A stretch of 64,000 nucleotides of DNA from NCBI GenBank assembly GCA_019635795.1, contig JAHBYV010000002.1, forward strand, positions 124,001-188,000. Reading direction: 5' to 3'. The position numbers and the translations under genes were made by a program. The number at the start of each line of letters is the position of its first letter. The stretch's first letter is position 1. Below the pieces are notes generated by a model that did no database searches, was not told the DNA's origin, and was given only the letters and a program-made list of their open reading frames with translations. This stretch comes from Rhizobiaceae bacterium (GTDB lineage Bacteria; Pseudomonadota; Alphaproteobacteria; Rhizobiales; Rhizobiaceae). This document shows positions 10,028 to 20,483 of this stretch, in pieces.

Positions 10028-11002
10028 ATGGTCACAGTTCTCGATACGGTAAAAAACACTCCGCGCCCACGGCATCCTGAAAAAGCGCATCGGCCCGATC
10101 AGGAAGTTTTGCGAAAGCCGGACTGGATCAGGGTCAGGGCCTCAGTTTCCAAAGGCTATCAGGAAACGCTGAATATCGTGAAGTCCAACAAGCTGGTGAC
10201 AGTTTGTGAGGAAGCTGGTTGCCCCAATATTGGTGAATGCTGGGAAAAGAAGCACGCAACATTCATGATCATGGGCGAGATATGCACTCGCGCCTGTGCG
10301 TTCTGCAATGTGGCAACAGGTATTCCGACCGCGCTGGACCCCAACGAGCCTGAAAGTGTCGCCAAAGCCGTTCGGGAAATGGGCCTGAGCCATGTTGTAA
10401 TCACGTCAGTTGACCGGGACGATCTGGACGATGGCGGCGCGCAACATTTTGCCGACGTGATTCATGCGATCCGCCGCGTCGCGCCTTTGACAACCATTGA
10501 AATCTTGACACCTGACTTCCTGCGCAAGGATGGCGCGCTTGAAGTCGTGGTTGCCGCACGGCCTGATGTGTTCAATCACAATCTGGAAACTGTTCCATCG
10601 AACTATCTGACAGTGCGTCCCGGCGCGCGATATTTCCACTCCATCCGGCTTTTGCAGCGGGTGAAGGAGCTTGATCCATCAATCTTCACCAAATCCGGCA
10701 TTATGGTTGGGCTGGGCGAAGAGCGGAACGAAGTGCTGCAATTGATGGACGATTTGCGCACCGCAAATGTGGATTTCATGACAATCGGCCAGTATCTCCA
10801 GCCGACCCGCAAACACCATCCGGTCAAACGCTTTGTCACGCCGGAAGAGTTTGAGTCCTATGCAACCATCGGAAAGGCCAAGGGCTTTTTATTGATGGCG
10901 TCCAGCCCGCTCACGCGTTCGTCGCATCACGCAGGCGATGATTTTGCCAAGCTGCGCGCAGCCCGCGAGGAACAATTGAAGCGGAACTCAGCCTCCGCCT
11001 GA
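10028..11002 (+). CDS. lipA: Lipoyl synthase
   Basis: LipA is a radical-SAM enzyme that inserts two sulfurs into protein-bound octanoyl groups to make lipoyl cofactors. The 324-residue protein shows both clusters: the auxiliary cluster cysteines in [12 protein letters not shown] and the radical-SAM motif CTRACAFC, followed by NVATG. The conserved [19 protein letters not shown] and the [10 protein letters not shown] tail are present. Its place directly behind the PDH genes couples cofactor supply to the two lipoyl-bearing subunits made just upstream. Its last base is the first base of the next gene's ATG. Confidence 0.97.
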   Translation: MVTVLDTVKNTPRPRHPEKAHRPDQEVLRKPDWIRVRASVSKGYQETLNIVKSNKLVTVCEEAGCPNIGECWEKKHATFMIMGEICTRACAFCNVATGIPTALDPNEPESVAKAVREMGLSHVVITSVDRDDLDDGGAQHFADVIHAIRRVAPLTTIEILTPDFLRKDGALEVVVAARPDVFNHNLETVPSNYLTVRPGARYFHSIRLLQRVKELDPSIFTKSGIMVGLGEERNEVLQLMDDLRTANVDFMTIGQYLQPTRKHHPVKRFVTPEEFESYATIGKAKGFLLMASSPLTRSSHHAGDDFAKLRAAREEQLKRNSASA

Positions 11003-11454
11003 TGCCAAGCTTCCAGACAAACCGCAGCGTTCCGCACACGCCGGAGCAGATGTTTGCGCTTGTAGCGGATGTTGAAAAATATCCGCAATTTCTTCCGCTT
11101 TGCGAGGCGTTGACCGTTCGCTCCAGCCGGGAACGTGATGGCAAAACCTTGCTAGTTGCGGATATGACCGTTGGCTACAAGGCAATCCGGGAGACATTCA
11201 CCAGTCAGGTGTTGCTCAAGCCGGATGAGAACGTGATTGAGGTGAAGTATCTCGACGGTCCGTTCAAACACCTGACGAATATCTGGAGATTTGCGCCGCA
11301 CCCCACTGGCTGCGAGGTGCAGTTTTTTATCGACTATGAGTTCAAGAGCCGTATTCTGAGTGCAGTCATGGGTGCGATGTTCGACAGGGCGTTCAGGATG
11401 TTTTCGGAAGCATTTGAAAAGCGCGCGGATGAAATTTACGGCGCGTCAGCCTGA
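11002..11454 (+). CDS. RatA/COQ10-family START-domain protein
   Basis: The 150-residue single-domain protein begins [18 protein letters not shown] and continues with LVADVEKYPQFLPLC, the hallmark N-terminal motif of the COQ10/RatA group. These START-like folds form a hydrophobic pocket. COQ10 binds ubiquinone, while E. coli RatA was reported to block 70S assembly; which role applies here cannot be read from sequence. Start and lipA stop overlap as TGATG, so translation is probably coupled. The 3' end overlaps the converging cinA-like gene by 19 bases. Confidence 0.85.
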   Translation: MPSFQTNRSVPHTPEQMFALVADVEKYPQFLPLCEALTVRSSRERDGKTLLVADMTVGYKAIRETFTSQVLLKPDENVIEVKYLDGPFKHLTNIWRFAPHPTGCEVQFFIDYEFKSRILSAVMGAMFDRAFRMFSEAFEKRADEIYGASA

Positions 11455-11930
11455 TTGAGCGCATCAATGCCAAGCTTCAGGGCGGTCAGCACTGTCTGAT
11501 GGCGGATGTGTTCACGTCCGAGATCAGCGAAGATGTGCTTCTGCGCGAAGGGTTCATGCCCTTCCACCGCAACGCCGAACCACACAAGGCCAACAGGCTT
11601 TTCCTCTGAACCGCCGCCCGGTCCTGCAATTCCGGTAACTGCAAGAGCGATTCCAGCGCGAGAGCGCGACAAGGCACCGGCGGCCATTTCCAGAGCAGTT
11701 TCTTGCGACACCGCACCGTGCGCTTCCAGTGTTTCCTTGCGCACCCCCAGCATTTCCATCTTGGCTTCGTTCGAGTAGGTGATGAAGCCTCGATCGACCG
11801 CCACGGAAGAGCCTGCAATATCGGTCAGGGCAGCGATTATAAGCCCGCCTGTGCAACTTTCCGCCGTGGCGGACATGATGCCTCGCCTGGTGCATTCAAG
11901 CAGGAATTCGGTCGCTAAAGTTTCGCTCAT
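11436..11930 (-). CDS. CinA C-terminal-domain protein (nicotinamide-nucleotide amidase, PncC-like)
   Basis: The 164-residue protein consists only of the CinA C-terminal domain: [20 protein letters not shown], then [22 protein letters not shown] and the glycine-rich [21 protein letters not shown]. Stand-alone members deamidate nicotinamide mononucleotide to nicotinate mononucleotide in pyridine nucleotide recycling. The N-terminal MoaB-like domain of full CinA is absent, which is usual in this order. It overlaps ispDF upstream by 4 bases (ATGA), so the two are translationally coupled. Confidence 0.9.
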   Translation of the reverse strand: MSETLATEFLLECTRRGIMSATAESCTGGLIIAALTDIAGSSVAVDRGFITYSNEAKMEMLGVRKETLEAHGAVSQETALEMAAGALSRSRAGIALAVTGIAGPGGGSEEKPVGLVWFGVAVEGHEPFAQKHIFADLGREHIRHQTVLTALKLGIDALNQADAP

Positions 11931-13132
11931 TCCGGCGTTTCTCCGGGGTAAATAACGCTTGCCGTGGCTATCGCGGCAATTCCTTCTTCCCGTCCGATAA
12001 AACCAAGTTTCTCGTTTGTGGTTGCCTTGATCGAGATGCGATCAGCAGAAATATTCAACATTTGGCGCAATGCCTCGGTCATTGCCGTGCGGTGCGGACC
12101 AATTTTGGGCGCCTCGCTGATAAGCGTAATGTCCACATTCGCAATACGTCCGCCTTTCGCGCGAACGATCTTCGCGGCATGTTCAACGAAGATGCGGGAG
12201 GCAGCACCTCGCCATTGCGGGTCTGACGGCGGAAAGTGTGTTCCTATGTCGCCCGCTCCACAGGTTGCCAGAAGGGCGTCCGTCAATGCGTGCAGAGCCA
12301 CATCTGCATCTGAATGGCCGTTGAGCCGCTTCGGGTGCGGAATATCGACGCCGCAAAGCGTTACGTGATCGCCTTCTTCAAAGCTGTGAACATCGTAGCC
12401 GTTGCCGGTGCGAACGTCGGGGAATGCCAATGCTGCCATGCGCTGTTGCGCCATCTCTATGTCTCGTGCCCAGGTGAGTTTGATATTGTCAGGTTCGCCT
12501 TCCACCAGCCTTACGGGGATGCCTGCCCATTCGGCAATGGAAGCGTCGTCAGTAAATTCCTTTCCCCCGCTGCTGTGCGCTTTCTCGTGTGCGGTCAATA
12601 TAGCGGAGAACGGGAAGCCCTGCGGGGTTTGAGCCGCGTAGATGCCAGACCGGTCCAGCGTCTCCGCGACATAGCCTGCGGGCGTGCCGCGCTTTAGGGT
12701 TTCAACAACCGGAAGAACCGGCAGTGCTCCCGATTCGGGTGAAACCCCTGAAACCACGCGGTCAATCAAATCTGCGCTTATAAATGGCCGAACGCCATCA
12801 TGGATCAGCACCTTCGCCGGATTGGCCGAGCTCAGGGCGCGCAATGCCAACAGTACCGATTCTTGCCGCGTAGCGCCGCCGAACACGATACTGACGCGTT
12901 CGGGCAGGGGACCGACCGCATCGGCAAACAGCGCCTCGTCATCCTTGTGGATCGCCACGACGATCTGACCAATCGCGGGGTGGTTCAGGAAGTGGTGCAG
13001 GGTTCTGGCAATGATCGCCTTGCCCCCAAGCGTGCGATATTGCTTCGGGCCTTCAGCCTTGCCCGCCCGCTCACCGCGCCCCGCGGCAACAATGACTGCG
13101 GCCACACCGCCATTTTCAAGTTCGTTTCTCAT
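11927..13132 (-). CDS. ispDF: Bifunctional IspD/IspF (MEP cytidylyltransferase and MECDP synthase)
   Basis: This fusion performs two steps of the non-mevalonate isoprenoid pathway. The 401-residue protein starts [18 protein letters not shown]. The N-terminal half (to about 230) is IspD with the CTP-binding [20 protein letters not shown] and [10 protein letters not shown]. The C-terminal half (from about 240) is IspF with the zinc ligands in GYDVHSF and GHSDADV, and the [13 protein letters not shown] tail. The open frame runs on upstream to 13606, but that part is an antisense shadow of dusB and has no homologous content. The ispDF fusion is typical of alphaproteobacteria. It is divergent from dusB. 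Confidence 0.95.
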   Translation of the reverse strand: MRNELENGGVAAVIVAAGRGERAGKAEGPKQYRTLGGKAIIARTLHHFLNHPAIGQIVVAIHKDDEALFADAVGPLPERVSIVFGGATRQESVLLALRALSSANPAKVLIHDGVRPFISADLIDRVVSGVSPESGALPVLPVVETLKRGTPAGYVAETLDRSGIYAAQTPQGFPFSAILTAHEKAHSSGGKEFTDDASIAEWAGIPVRLVEGEPDNIKLTWARDIEMAQQRMAALAFPDVRTGNGYDVHSFEEGDHVTLCGVDIPHPKRLNGHSDADVALHALTDALLATCGAGDIGTHFPPSDPQWRGAASRIFVEHAAKIVRAKGGRIANVDITLISEAPKIGPHRTAMTEALRQMLNISADRISIKATTNEKLGFIGREEGIAAIATASVIYPGETPE

Positions 13133-13259
13133 ACCACAGCCATAGTTTCGCCAAGCCAACATTGCCAGTGATTCAAAGCACATTGCGGCAGTTGTGAAAT
13201 AATTGTGTTGCGCGGCAAAAGCGAATGTGTCTAAGAAATGCGCAACAGGAAACTCTGCC

Positions 13260-14267
13260 GTGTTTTTGTGCAACCTACATTCAGAGCATCTGAACACGCC
13301 GCTGGTCGTCGGTGGTGTGACGCTGCGCAATCGTGTCTTTCTCGCCCCTATGTCAGGCGTCACGGATTTGCCGTTCCGTCGGCTTGCGTATGGGCATGGT
13401 GCCGGGCTTGTCGTTTCGGAAATGGTTGCCAGCGGAGAGCTTGCCAAGGGGCGCGGTGATACGCAGACCCGCATAAAGCGCGATGGCGACATGCCGCACA
13501 TGGTGCAACTTGCTGGCCGTGATAGCGCAGCGATGGCAGAGGCTGCACGCATTGCGGAAGGCGAAGGCGCCGACATTATCGACATAAATATGGGCTGTCC
13601 GGCCAAAAAGGTGACAGGCGGCTATTGCGGCTCGGCACTAATGCGAAATCTCGATCACGCAGTTTCGCTGATTGATTCAGTCGTTGGCGCTGTATCCGTG
13701 CCGGTTACGGTCAAGATGCGGCTTGGTTGGGATGATGAAAGCCGCAATGCGCCAGAGCTTGCTGCACGCGCGGAACAGTCCGGGGTCCAGATGATCACGG
13801 TGCACGGGCGAACGCGATGCCAGTTCTATGAAGGCAAGGCGGATTGGGTTGCGATTGCAGCAGTGAAGGCGGTTGTAAGCGTTCCAGTGGTTGCCAATGG
13901 CGATTGCGCCAACAGCGCCGACGCGGTGGCTATGCTTGAGGCAAGCGGGGCGGATGCCATTATGGTTGGTCGCGCAAACTATGGCGCACCGTGGACAACC
14001 GGAAGCATAGTGGGAAATGCAGTCGGTACACCGAACAATATAGGTGAATATGTAATTGCCCATTATCGCGAGATGCTTGGCTTTTACGGCATCGAAAGTG
14101 GATTGAGGCAAGCCCGCAAGCATCTTCGCTGGTATCTGGACCGCAACGCACCGGACGTCTCGTCCGCCTTGCGCCAGATCGCACTCCAGTCATTCCAGCC
14201 GTCCGAGGTTGAGCAGGCGCTGCGGGATGCATTTGCCAGAAGCGCCGAGGTTCAGGAAGCCGCATGA
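13260..14267 (+). CDS. dusB: tRNA-dihydrouridine synthase, NifR3/DusB type
   Basis: The FMN enzyme reduces uridines in tRNA D-loops. The sequence shows [16 protein letters not shown], the nucleophile region [20 protein letters not shown] with the catalytic Cys, VKMRLGWDD and the HGRTR substrate site. The start is uncertain. GTG 13260 has CAGGAA 9 bases upstream and gives 335 residues, while GTG 13227 and TTG 13203 lie further up. The first in-frame ATG is inside the conserved core and too late. It is the first gene of the dusB-ntrB-ntrC operon and overlaps ntrB by 4 bases. Confidence 0.9.
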   Translation: MFLCNLHSEHLNTPLVVGGVTLRNRVFLAPMSGVTDLPFRRLAYGHGAGLVVSEMVASGELAKGRGDTQTRIKRDGDMPHMVQLAGRDSAAMAEAARIAEGEGADIIDINMGCPAKKVTGGYCGSALMRNLDHAVSLIDSVVGAVSVPVTVKMRLGWDDESRNAPELAARAEQSGVQMITVHGRTRCQFYEGKADWVAIAAVKAVVSVPVVANGDCANSADAVAMLEASGADAIMVGRANYGAPWTTGSIVGNAVGTPNNIGEYVIAHYREMLGFYGIESGLRQARKHLRWYLDRNAPDVSSALRQIALQSFQPSEVEQALRDAFARSAEVQEAA

Positions 14268-15397
14268 CCAACTTTGAACCAAAGATGCCAGCCCATCAGG
14301 AAGCAGCGCAGCTTGTGCTGAACACGATCCGGCGTCCGGTCATCATGATCGATGCCGGGGGCTTCATTTGCTACGCAAATGCCGACGCGGAGGATTTCTT
14401 CCGCGCGAGCGCGACGATGCTTGCAAGGCAGCAACTCGAAAAGTTCGTACCGTTTGGCAGCCCTTTGCTGGCGCTGGTAGAGCAGGTGCGTGAGCGCTAT
14501 GCCCCCGTGAATGAATACCGTGTCGATATTTCATCGCCGCGCCTTGGCGCAGATAAGCTGGTGGATCTTTATGCCGCGCCAGTCATTGAGCTGCCGGGTT
14601 CCGTCGTGGTGATGTTTCAGGAAAGGTCGATGGCCGACAAGATTGATCGGCAAATGACCCACCGGGGTGCCGCACGTTCCGTTTCCGGCCTTGCCGCGAT
14701 GCTTGCACACGAAATCAAGAATCCGCTGTCGGGCATTCGCGGTGCTGCCCAGTTGCTAGAGCTTTCGGCGAGCGACGAGGATAGGCCGCTTACGCGCCTG
14801 ATTACGGACGAAACAGATCGGATCGTAGCGCTCGTTGATCGCATGGAGGTCTTTTCGGACGAGCGCCCTATAGATCGCGTCCCGCTTAACATCCACATTG
14901 TGCTCGACCGGGTTAAAGCCATCGCAACGAATGGATTTGCCCGAAATATTCGCATTGTCGAAATTTACGACCCATCCCTGCCGATGGTTTATGCGAACCG
15001 GGATCAACTCATTCAGGTTTTCCTCAATCTGGTAAAGAACGCCGCCGAGGCCATTGGCAACATGGCTGGTGGTGAAATCACTCTAACGACTGCCTACAGG
15101 CCGGGAATGCGCGTTTCTATGCCCGGCAGTCAGGAACGCGTTTCCTTGCCTCTTGAGTTCAAGGTTCAGGATAACGGCCCCGGGGTTTCGGAAGACCTGC
15201 TGCCGATTCTGTTTGATCCATTCATTACGACCAAACCCAACGGTTCTGGCCTCGGTCTGGCGCTTGTTGCCAAGATTGTGGGTGAGCATGGCGGAATTGT
15301 TGAATGCGAATCCACCGCGCGGGGCACATCTTTCCGCATTTTGATGCCCGCCTGGCGCGGCGACCAGACAGACGACTTCCTTGATGGAGATGGCTAA
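14264..15397 (+). CDS. ntrB: Nitrogen regulation sensor histidine kinase NtrB
   Basis: NtrB phosphorylates or dephosphorylates NtrC according to PII status. The 377-residue protein has no membrane segment, as expected for NtrB. A PAS domain occupies about 20-130 ([15 protein letters not shown]), and the HisKA box is [19 protein letters not shown] with the phospho-acceptor His. The HATPase domain carries the N box [11 protein letters not shown], the G1 box [14 protein letters not shown] and the G2 box GSGLGLAL. The start overlaps the dusB stop (ATGA) and the stop overlaps the ntrC ATG by one base. Confidence 0.95.
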   Translation: MTNFEPKMPAHQEAAQLVLNTIRRPVIMIDAGGFICYANADAEDFFRASATMLARQQLEKFVPFGSPLLALVEQVRERYAPVNEYRVDISSPRLGADKLVDLYAAPVIELPGSVVVMFQERSMADKIDRQMTHRGAARSVSGLAAMLAHEIKNPLSGIRGAAQLLELSASDEDRPLTRLITDETDRIVALVDRMEVFSDERPIDRVPLNIHIVLDRVKAIATNGFARNIRIVEIYDPSLPMVYANRDQLIQVFLNLVKNAAEAIGNMAGGEITLTTAYRPGMRVSMPGSQERVSLPLEFKVQDNGPGVSEDLLPILFDPFITTKPNGSGLGLALVAKIVGEHGGIVECESTARGTSFRILMPAWRGDQTDDFLDGDG

Positions 15398-16851
15398 TGA
15401 GCCCGCGCGGCCAAATTCTTGTTGCGGACGATGATGCGGCTATCCGTACTGTTCTAAGTCAAGCCCTGTCGCGTGCAGGACACGAGGTGCGCGTTACTTC
15501 AAATGCTGCAACGCTTTGGCGCTGGGTTGCTGCTGGCGATGGCGATCTGGTGATTACCGATGTTGTGATGCCGGATGAGAATGCGTTCGATATGTTGCCG
15601 CGTATCAGGAAGGCGCGACCGGAACTGCCGGTGATTGTCATGAGCGCGCAAAACACGTTCATGACCGCAATCAAGGCGTCTGAAAGCGGTGCTTATGAAT
15701 ATCTGCCGAAACCATTCGACCTGACGGAACTTATTAATGTCGTCTCACGCGCGCTCTCTGAGCCGCGACGCGCCAAAGGCGGGCCTAAGGCAGACGAACA
15801 GGCCGATTCTATGCCGCTCGTTGGCCGATCCGCTGCAATGCAGGACATCTACCGGATGCTCGCGCGCATGATGCAGACGGATTTGACCGTCATGATTACG
15901 GGCGAATCTGGCACCGGCAAGGAACTGGTGGCGCGCGCATTGCATGAATATGGCAGGCGAAAGAACGGGCCTTTTGTAGCCATCAACATGGCCGCGATCC
16001 CGCGTGACCTCATCGAGTCCGAACTGTTCGGCCACGAACGCGGTGCATTTACCGGAGCGCAGCACCGTTCTATCGGTCGTTTCGAGCAGGCCGAGGGTGG
16101 CACGCTTTTTCTCGATGAAATTGGCGATATGCCGATGGAAGCGCAGACCCGTTTGCTGCGGGTTTTGCAACAGGGCGAATATACAACGGTGGGCGGAAGA
16201 ACACCGATCAAAACCGACGTACGTATTGTTGCGGCGACGAACAAGGATTTGCGAGTCCTGATTAATCAGGGACTTTTCCGTGAAGATTTGTTCTATCGAA
16301 TCAATGTTGTACCGCTACGACTTCCGGCATTGCGTGAGCGATCCGAAGACGTGCCAGACCTCGTTCGGCATTTTTTCTCGCGGGCGGAGGCGGAGGGGCT
16401 GCAAGTGAAGCGAATAACCCCTGAAGGGATGGAAGCGCTGAAGGCTTATAGCTGGCCGGGTAATGTTCGCGAGCTGGAAAACCTTGTGCGGCGGCTGGCA
16501 GCGCTTTACCCCCAGGATGAAATCACCAAGGAAAATATTGAAGCTGAGCTTAGCGCTGGCACCGAGCCATCGGTGCCAATGCCGAACAGCAGGACGGACG
16601 AACTGACAATCGCGCAATCTGTGGAACAGAATTTGCAGCGTTATTTCAAGATGTTCGGGGATGAACTTCCTCCGACAGGTTTGTATGACCGCGTGATTGC
16701 AGAAGTGGAATATCCGCTGATACTTGCGGCAATGGCCGCAACGCGTGGAAACCAGATCCGCGCGGCCGAACTTCTCGGATTGAACCGAAACACCTTGCGC
16801 AAGAAGATCCGCGATCTAGGCATAACCTATTATCGCGAGGCCAAGCGCTGA
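15397..16851 (+). CDS. ntrC: Nitrogen assimilation response regulator NtrC
   Basis: NtrC is a sigma-54 enhancer-binding activator of nitrogen-scavenging genes. The 484-residue protein has three parts. The receiver domain (1-125) contains VADDDAA, phospho-acceptor Asp in ITDVVMPDE, and Lys in YLPKPF. The AAA+ domain has Walker A GESGTGKE, the sigma-54 contact loop GAFTGA, Walker [13 protein letters not shown] and the R-finger region. The Fis-type helix-turn-helix lies at the end ([20 protein letters not shown]). In many relatives ntrYX would follow at once. Here the next gene is a converging antiporter 7 bases away. Confidence 0.96.
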   Translation: MSPRGQILVADDDAAIRTVLSQALSRAGHEVRVTSNAATLWRWVAAGDGDLVITDVVMPDENAFDMLPRIRKARPELPVIVMSAQNTFMTAIKASESGAYEYLPKPFDLTELINVVSRALSEPRRAKGGPKADEQADSMPLVGRSAAMQDIYRMLARMMQTDLTVMITGESGTGKELVARALHEYGRRKNGPFVAINMAAIPRDLIESELFGHERGAFTGAQHRSIGRFEQAEGGTLFLDEIGDMPMEAQTRLLRVLQQGEYTTVGGRTPIKTDVRIVAATNKDLRVLINQGLFREDLFYRINVVPLRLPALRERSEDVPDLVRHFFSRAEAEGLQVKRITPEGMEALKAYSWPGNVRELENLVRRLAALYPQDEITKENIEAELSAGTEPSVPMPNSRTDELTIAQSVEQNLQRYFKMFGDELPPTGLYDRVIAEVEYPLILAAMAATRGNQIRAAELLGLNRNTLRKKIRDLGITYYREAKR

Positions 16852-16858
16852 ACCAGCA

Positions 16859-18709
16859 CTAATCGGCAGGTTTGGCGCTGGCAAGCGCTTCGGCTGCTTC
16901 AGCGTTGCGCGCCTCGGCGGAGCGCTTGGGTTCGACCAGCGGGGCAGGGGTTGGTTGAGGCAGGTTGCCCTTCATGAAGCCACGACCTGCTTGCAGGCCT
17001 CCAGCAATCTGTGCCTCAAAGCGTGCAATATCTCGCCGCCTTACCTCAGATATAATTTCGGCGGCCTCTTCCTGCTCGACGCCAAGCGCTTCCAGCGTTT
17101 CCCGGCCAAATTCGAGGGCAGACTCCAGCGTTTCCCTTATCTGGTAATCGACCCCCAGTTCCACCAGCTTGAGCGCAACGCCGCGATCATAGGCTCGCGC
17201 CATGATTTGAACCATCGGGAATTCCTCGCGGAGACGTTCAGCAATCTGGACCGCAACCTCGCCCTTATCCACGCAGATCAAAACGGCGCGGGCGCGGCCA
17301 GCCCCGGCAGCATGCAGAACATCAAGCCGGGCGCCGTCGCCGTAGTAAACCTTGAACCCGAAATTGGCCGCAGCCTGGATCATTTCGACATCATTATCGA
17401 TGATCGAGACCTCCACTCCGCGCAACAGCAGCGGTTGCGAGGCGATTTGGCCGAACCTTCCGAACCCGATAATCAACACGCTACCGTGGAGCTCATCAGC
17501 CAGTTCCACACCATCCAGCGATGGTGCTGTCTCTGACGTGAGGCGGCGCAGCAAAATCATTGCCAGTGGCGTAACAACCATCGAAATTATTACGATCGCA
17601 GTCAGGTTGGCGTTGGCTTCGTTGTCGATAATTCCTGCGGAAGCTGCCGCGGCATAGAGCACAAAGGCGAACTCTCCGCCCTGTGCCATGATGACAGCGC
17701 GTTCCAGAGCCTCGGAGTGAGCCGATTTGAGCATTCGCGCAACCACGTAAATGCCCATGCCTTTCAATGCCATATAGGCGATCACATAGGCGGTGATCAG
17801 CACCCAGTTTCGCGCGACCACTTCGAGATCCAGCGACATTCCGACCGCCATGAAAAACAGGCCAAGCAGAATGCCGCGAAACGGTTCGATGTCGGCTTCG
17901 AGCTGGTGGCGGAAGGTCGATTCCGACAGAAGAACACCCGCAAGAAACGCGCCCATTGCCATTGATAAGCCGCCCAGCTGCATCAGAAGCGCAGCACCAA
18001 GCACCACCAGAAGAGCAGCGGCGGTCATGACTTCACGCGCATGGGCTTCCGCAAGCACTCGGAAAAACGGATTCAGCAGGTATTTGCCCGCCACAATCAG
18101 GCCGACGATGCACCCGACACCGGTGCCTATTTCGACCAACCTTCCAGCAAAAGTGGGAGCTGCTTCTGTCGCGGTGGTGGGGGCCAGAAAGGCTATCAGC
18201 GCCAGCAGCGGGACGATTGCAAGGTCTTCAAGCAGCAGAATCGATACAATGCGTTGTCCTCTTGGCGTTGAAATATCTCCGCTTTCTTCCAGCACCTGCA
18301 TGACGATAGCAGTTGAAGTCAGAACAAAGCCTGCGGCAGCGACGAACGCCTGTGGTACAGAAAAGCCCGCAGCCAGACCCGCAAATGTCAGTAAAAGTGC
18401 GCATCCGGACACTTGAAGAACGCCGAGGCCGAATATTTCGCGGCGCAGGCCCCACAGGCGCGAAGGTCGCATCTCAAGACCGATTATGAACAGGAACATC
18501 ACCACGCCCAATTCGGCAACGTGGAGGATAGATTCGGGTTCGGAAAAAATTTTCAGACCGAAAGGGCCGATTATCAAACCTGCGGTCAGGTAGCCGAGAA
18601 TTGAGCCAAGGCCGATCCGCTTGAACAGGGGGACGGCAATGACGCCAGCGCCCAGCAGGGCAACGATCTGTACGAGTTCGACACCACTAGACCCTGCTTC
18701 TGCCGCCAT
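16859..18709 (-). CDS. CPA2-family monovalent cation:proton antiporter with RCK domain (KefB/C-like)
   Basis: The 616-residue inner-membrane protein has a Na+/H+ exchanger domain with about 12-13 helices (10-385), beginning VELVQIVALLGAGVIAVPLF. An RCK/TrkA-N Rossmann domain follows (about 405-525, VLIIGFGRFGQIASQPLL, with ligand-binding IIDND), and then a charged tail with an Ala/Pro/Lys-rich end. The architecture matches glutathione-gated or NAD-sensing K+/H+ antiporters. No adjacent KefF/KefG-like ancillary gene is seen, so gating is unknown. It ends 7 bases from the converging ntrC. Confidence 0.88.
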   Translation of the reverse strand: MAAEAGSSGVELVQIVALLGAGVIAVPLFKRIGLGSILGYLTAGLIIGPFGLKIFSEPESILHVAELGVVMFLFIIGLEMRPSRLWGLRREIFGLGVLQVSGCALLLTFAGLAAGFSVPQAFVAAAGFVLTSTAIVMQVLEESGDISTPRGQRIVSILLLEDLAIVPLLALIAFLAPTTATEAAPTFAGRLVEIGTGVGCIVGLIVAGKYLLNPFFRVLAEAHAREVMTAAALLVVLGAALLMQLGGLSMAMGAFLAGVLLSESTFRHQLEADIEPFRGILLGLFFMAVGMSLDLEVVARNWVLITAYVIAYMALKGMGIYVVARMLKSAHSEALERAVIMAQGGEFAFVLYAAAASAGIIDNEANANLTAIVIISMVVTPLAMILLRRLTSETAPSLDGVELADELHGSVLIIGFGRFGQIASQPLLLRGVEVSIIDNDVEMIQAAANFGFKVYYGDGARLDVLHAAGAGRARAVLICVDKGEVAVQIAERLREEFPMVQIMARAYDRGVALKLVELGVDYQIRETLESALEFGRETLEALGVEQEEAAEIISEVRRRDIARFEAQIAGGLQAGRGFMKGNLPQPTPAPLVEPKRSAEARNAEAAEALASAKPAD

Positions 18710-18795
18710 GGAACCATCCTGTCGAAAGCGGCCAAGCTCTGCCGCTATTCAGCTTACTGCGGCAAAGTGGCAACCGACAAGACTGTATCAGGTAG

Positions 18796-19338
18796 CTAGT
18801 GCGAGGCTATTGCGCCAACCGCAATATTGTCCACACGCTTCAGGTTCATGCCAAGGACAGGAACCATCTTGCCATCGACGCGCACAGTAATTGTAACCAC
18901 CATGCCGTCTTCGCCGCTCAGCCGCGCGATCATCGCGCCATTAAGCTGACTGCGGTTGAGGGACAGAACAATCTTGTCCGAATTAACGATGTTGCCGCCG
19001 GTAACATCGATTCCCTTGCCCTTCGCTCCATCAAGGAAACGACCCGCATAGCTGCGACCCTTGCGCTCAACAGCGGCGGAAATTTTCTGGGTAAACACGC
19101 CGACCCGGCAAGTGCCATCCAGCGACATACCGGGTTTTGCACCGGGGGTAGCGCCTGCGAGGTTGCAGACAAATTTCGTGCCTTTGTACTTCCCGGCAAT
19201 TACTTCACCGGGGCCTGTCCATTGGCCTTCGACACGCTGAAAGAATTTCTGTTCCCGCTGTGGCTCGGCGGATTGCGCGCCTGATGTTGAGGCGAGCGCC
19301 AAGGCAACACAGCAGAAAATGGCTTTTGAAACAGACAT
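18796..19338 (-). CDS. Conserved periplasmic protein of unknown function
   Basis: The 180-residue protein has a clear Sec signal peptide (MSVSKAIFCCVALALAST..AQSAEP, cleavage near residue 24). The mature part begins with a VEGQWTGPGEVIAGKYKGTKF segment and continues as alternating short beta-type stretches, ending KMVPVLGMNLKRVDNI. It looks like a small beta-barrel or lipocalin-like exported protein. Two Cys lie in the mature part (FVCNLAG and GTCRVGV), which could form a disulfide. I do not recognise a named family. It is a lone gene between the antiporter and the ycjFX pair, 88 bases from the latter. Confidence 0.75.
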   Translation of the reverse strand: MSVSKAIFCCVALALASTSGAQSAEPQREQKFFQRVEGQWTGPGEVIAGKYKGTKFVCNLAGATPGAKPGMSLDGTCRVGVFTQKISAAVERKGRSYAGRFLDGAKGKGIDVTGGNIVNSDKIVLSLNRSQLNGAMIARLSGEDGMVVTITVRVDGKMVPVLGMNLKRVDNIAVGAIASH

Positions 19339-19427
19339 GGAAACCCGACACGAGGCATGACCAGAACTGCGACTATCAATGAAGAATAATGGTTAATGGA
19401 GCGTCACCAAGTTTCAGCCAGTCTAAA

Positions 19428-20483
19428 CTATCCCGCTGCTGGCTTATCGCCTTTTGACTGAGCGAAGGATGCCAGCGCTGACAGGAATTCGCCAATTCCG
19501 GGGCGCTTTCTGGCAACAAAGGGCAAGGGGCGAACCGTATCAATGGCAGCCAGGCCAATTCGCGCGGTCATCATGCCGTTTACAACGCCTTCGCCAAGCT
19601 TGGCGGAGAGGCGAGCGGCAAGCCCGTGTCCCACGATTTGCTGAACGAAGCTGTCTCCCGCTGCAATCGAGCCAGTTACGGCGAGATGCGAGAGCACACC
19701 GCGCGCAAGGCGGAAAAAACCAAGCGTTCCCGGCCTGCCGCCATAAAGTTCGGCAATGCGACGGATCAATCGGCCGGATTCGAAAATCACATAGCCAATA
19801 TCCACCAAAGCGCGCGGGCTGACCGCTGTGACCATCGAGACCCGCTTGGCGGCGTTCAGAACCATGGTGGTCGCGCGCTCGTCCAGTCCGGTAAGAATTT
19901 CCGTCTCAGCAAGCCGGATAAGGTTTGCACCGTCAACAATGTCGTTGCGCAGTTCATCCAACGTTCTTCTGCCGGAAGCTGTTTCCGGACGGTCAACCAT
20001 CAGGGTGGTCAAGCGATCAACCACTTGCCGCGCGGCGTTCGGATCGTCGCTTTCAATCGCAGCCTGAGCGTCCGCGCGTAGCACTTCAACCGAGGAAAGA
20101 CGCGCAAGCGCCCACATTTCTCTTGCGAAAACCACGATTGCAGCCACAAGCGACAAGGCTGCGGCGAGGGCCGCGAGCCATCCAAGCCATTCGCTTCTGT
20201 CGAAAAGCTCGCGGACAAGGCGATCCACCCACAGGCCGAGCGCAAGGCTGATCAACAGCCCCAGCGATCCAAAAAAGATCGGACCCAGCCATGACCGGCG
20301 ACGACTTGGCAGCGGCAATGGAGGATCGGCATCCACAACTATCGGATCGTCAAACACATCAATTTCGGAAGGCATGACAACGGCAGTCTCGCGGGGCAGG
20401 GCGCGAGGCTTGCGTGGCGGTGATTTCGGCGCTTCCTCAGGCGGATCAATACGAAATGCCGCGGGCTTTCTTGGCGGGGTCAT
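19428..20483 (-). CDS. ycjF: YcjF-family inner membrane protein (TIGR01620/DUF697)
   Basis: The 351-residue protein has a Pro-rich cytoplasmic N-terminus (about 1-70) and two adjacent helices (WLGPIFFGSLGLLISLALGLW and WLGWLAALAAALSLVAAIVV). A long soluble region follows with the DUF697 segment near the C-terminus (VKRVSMVTAVSPRALVDIGYV and GLAARLSAKLGEGVVNGMMTARIGLAAID). It overlaps the upstream ycjX gene by 4 bases. The YcjX-YcjF pair is widely conserved in proteobacteria and linked to envelope stress, but the exact role is not known. Confidence 0.87.
   Translation of the reverse strand: MTPPRKPAAFRIDPPEEAPKSPPRKPRALPRETAVVMPSEIDVFDDPIVVDADPPLPLPSRRRSWLGPIFFGSLGLLISLALGLWVDRLVRELFDRSEWLGWLAALAAALSLVAAIVVFAREMWALARLSSVEVLRADAQAAIESDDPNAARQVVDRLTTLMVDRPETASGRRTLDELRNDIVDGANLIRLAETEILTGLDERATTMVLNAAKRVSMVTAVSPRALVDIGYVIFESGRLIRRIAELYGGRPGTLGFFRLARGVLSHLAVTGSIAAGDSFVQQIVGHGLAARLSAKLGEGVVNGMMTARIGLAAIDTVRPLPFVARKRPGIGEFLSALASFAQSKGDKPAAG

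Noticed and set aside
11453-11468. TTGA-GCGCA-TCAA sequence resembling an FNR box
   Set aside because: Spacer is one base short and it lies at the converging 3' ends of two genes.
13133-13606. N-terminal extension of ispDF
   Set aside because: It lies antisense within dusB and has no IspD homology; the IspD fold begins just after ATG 13132.
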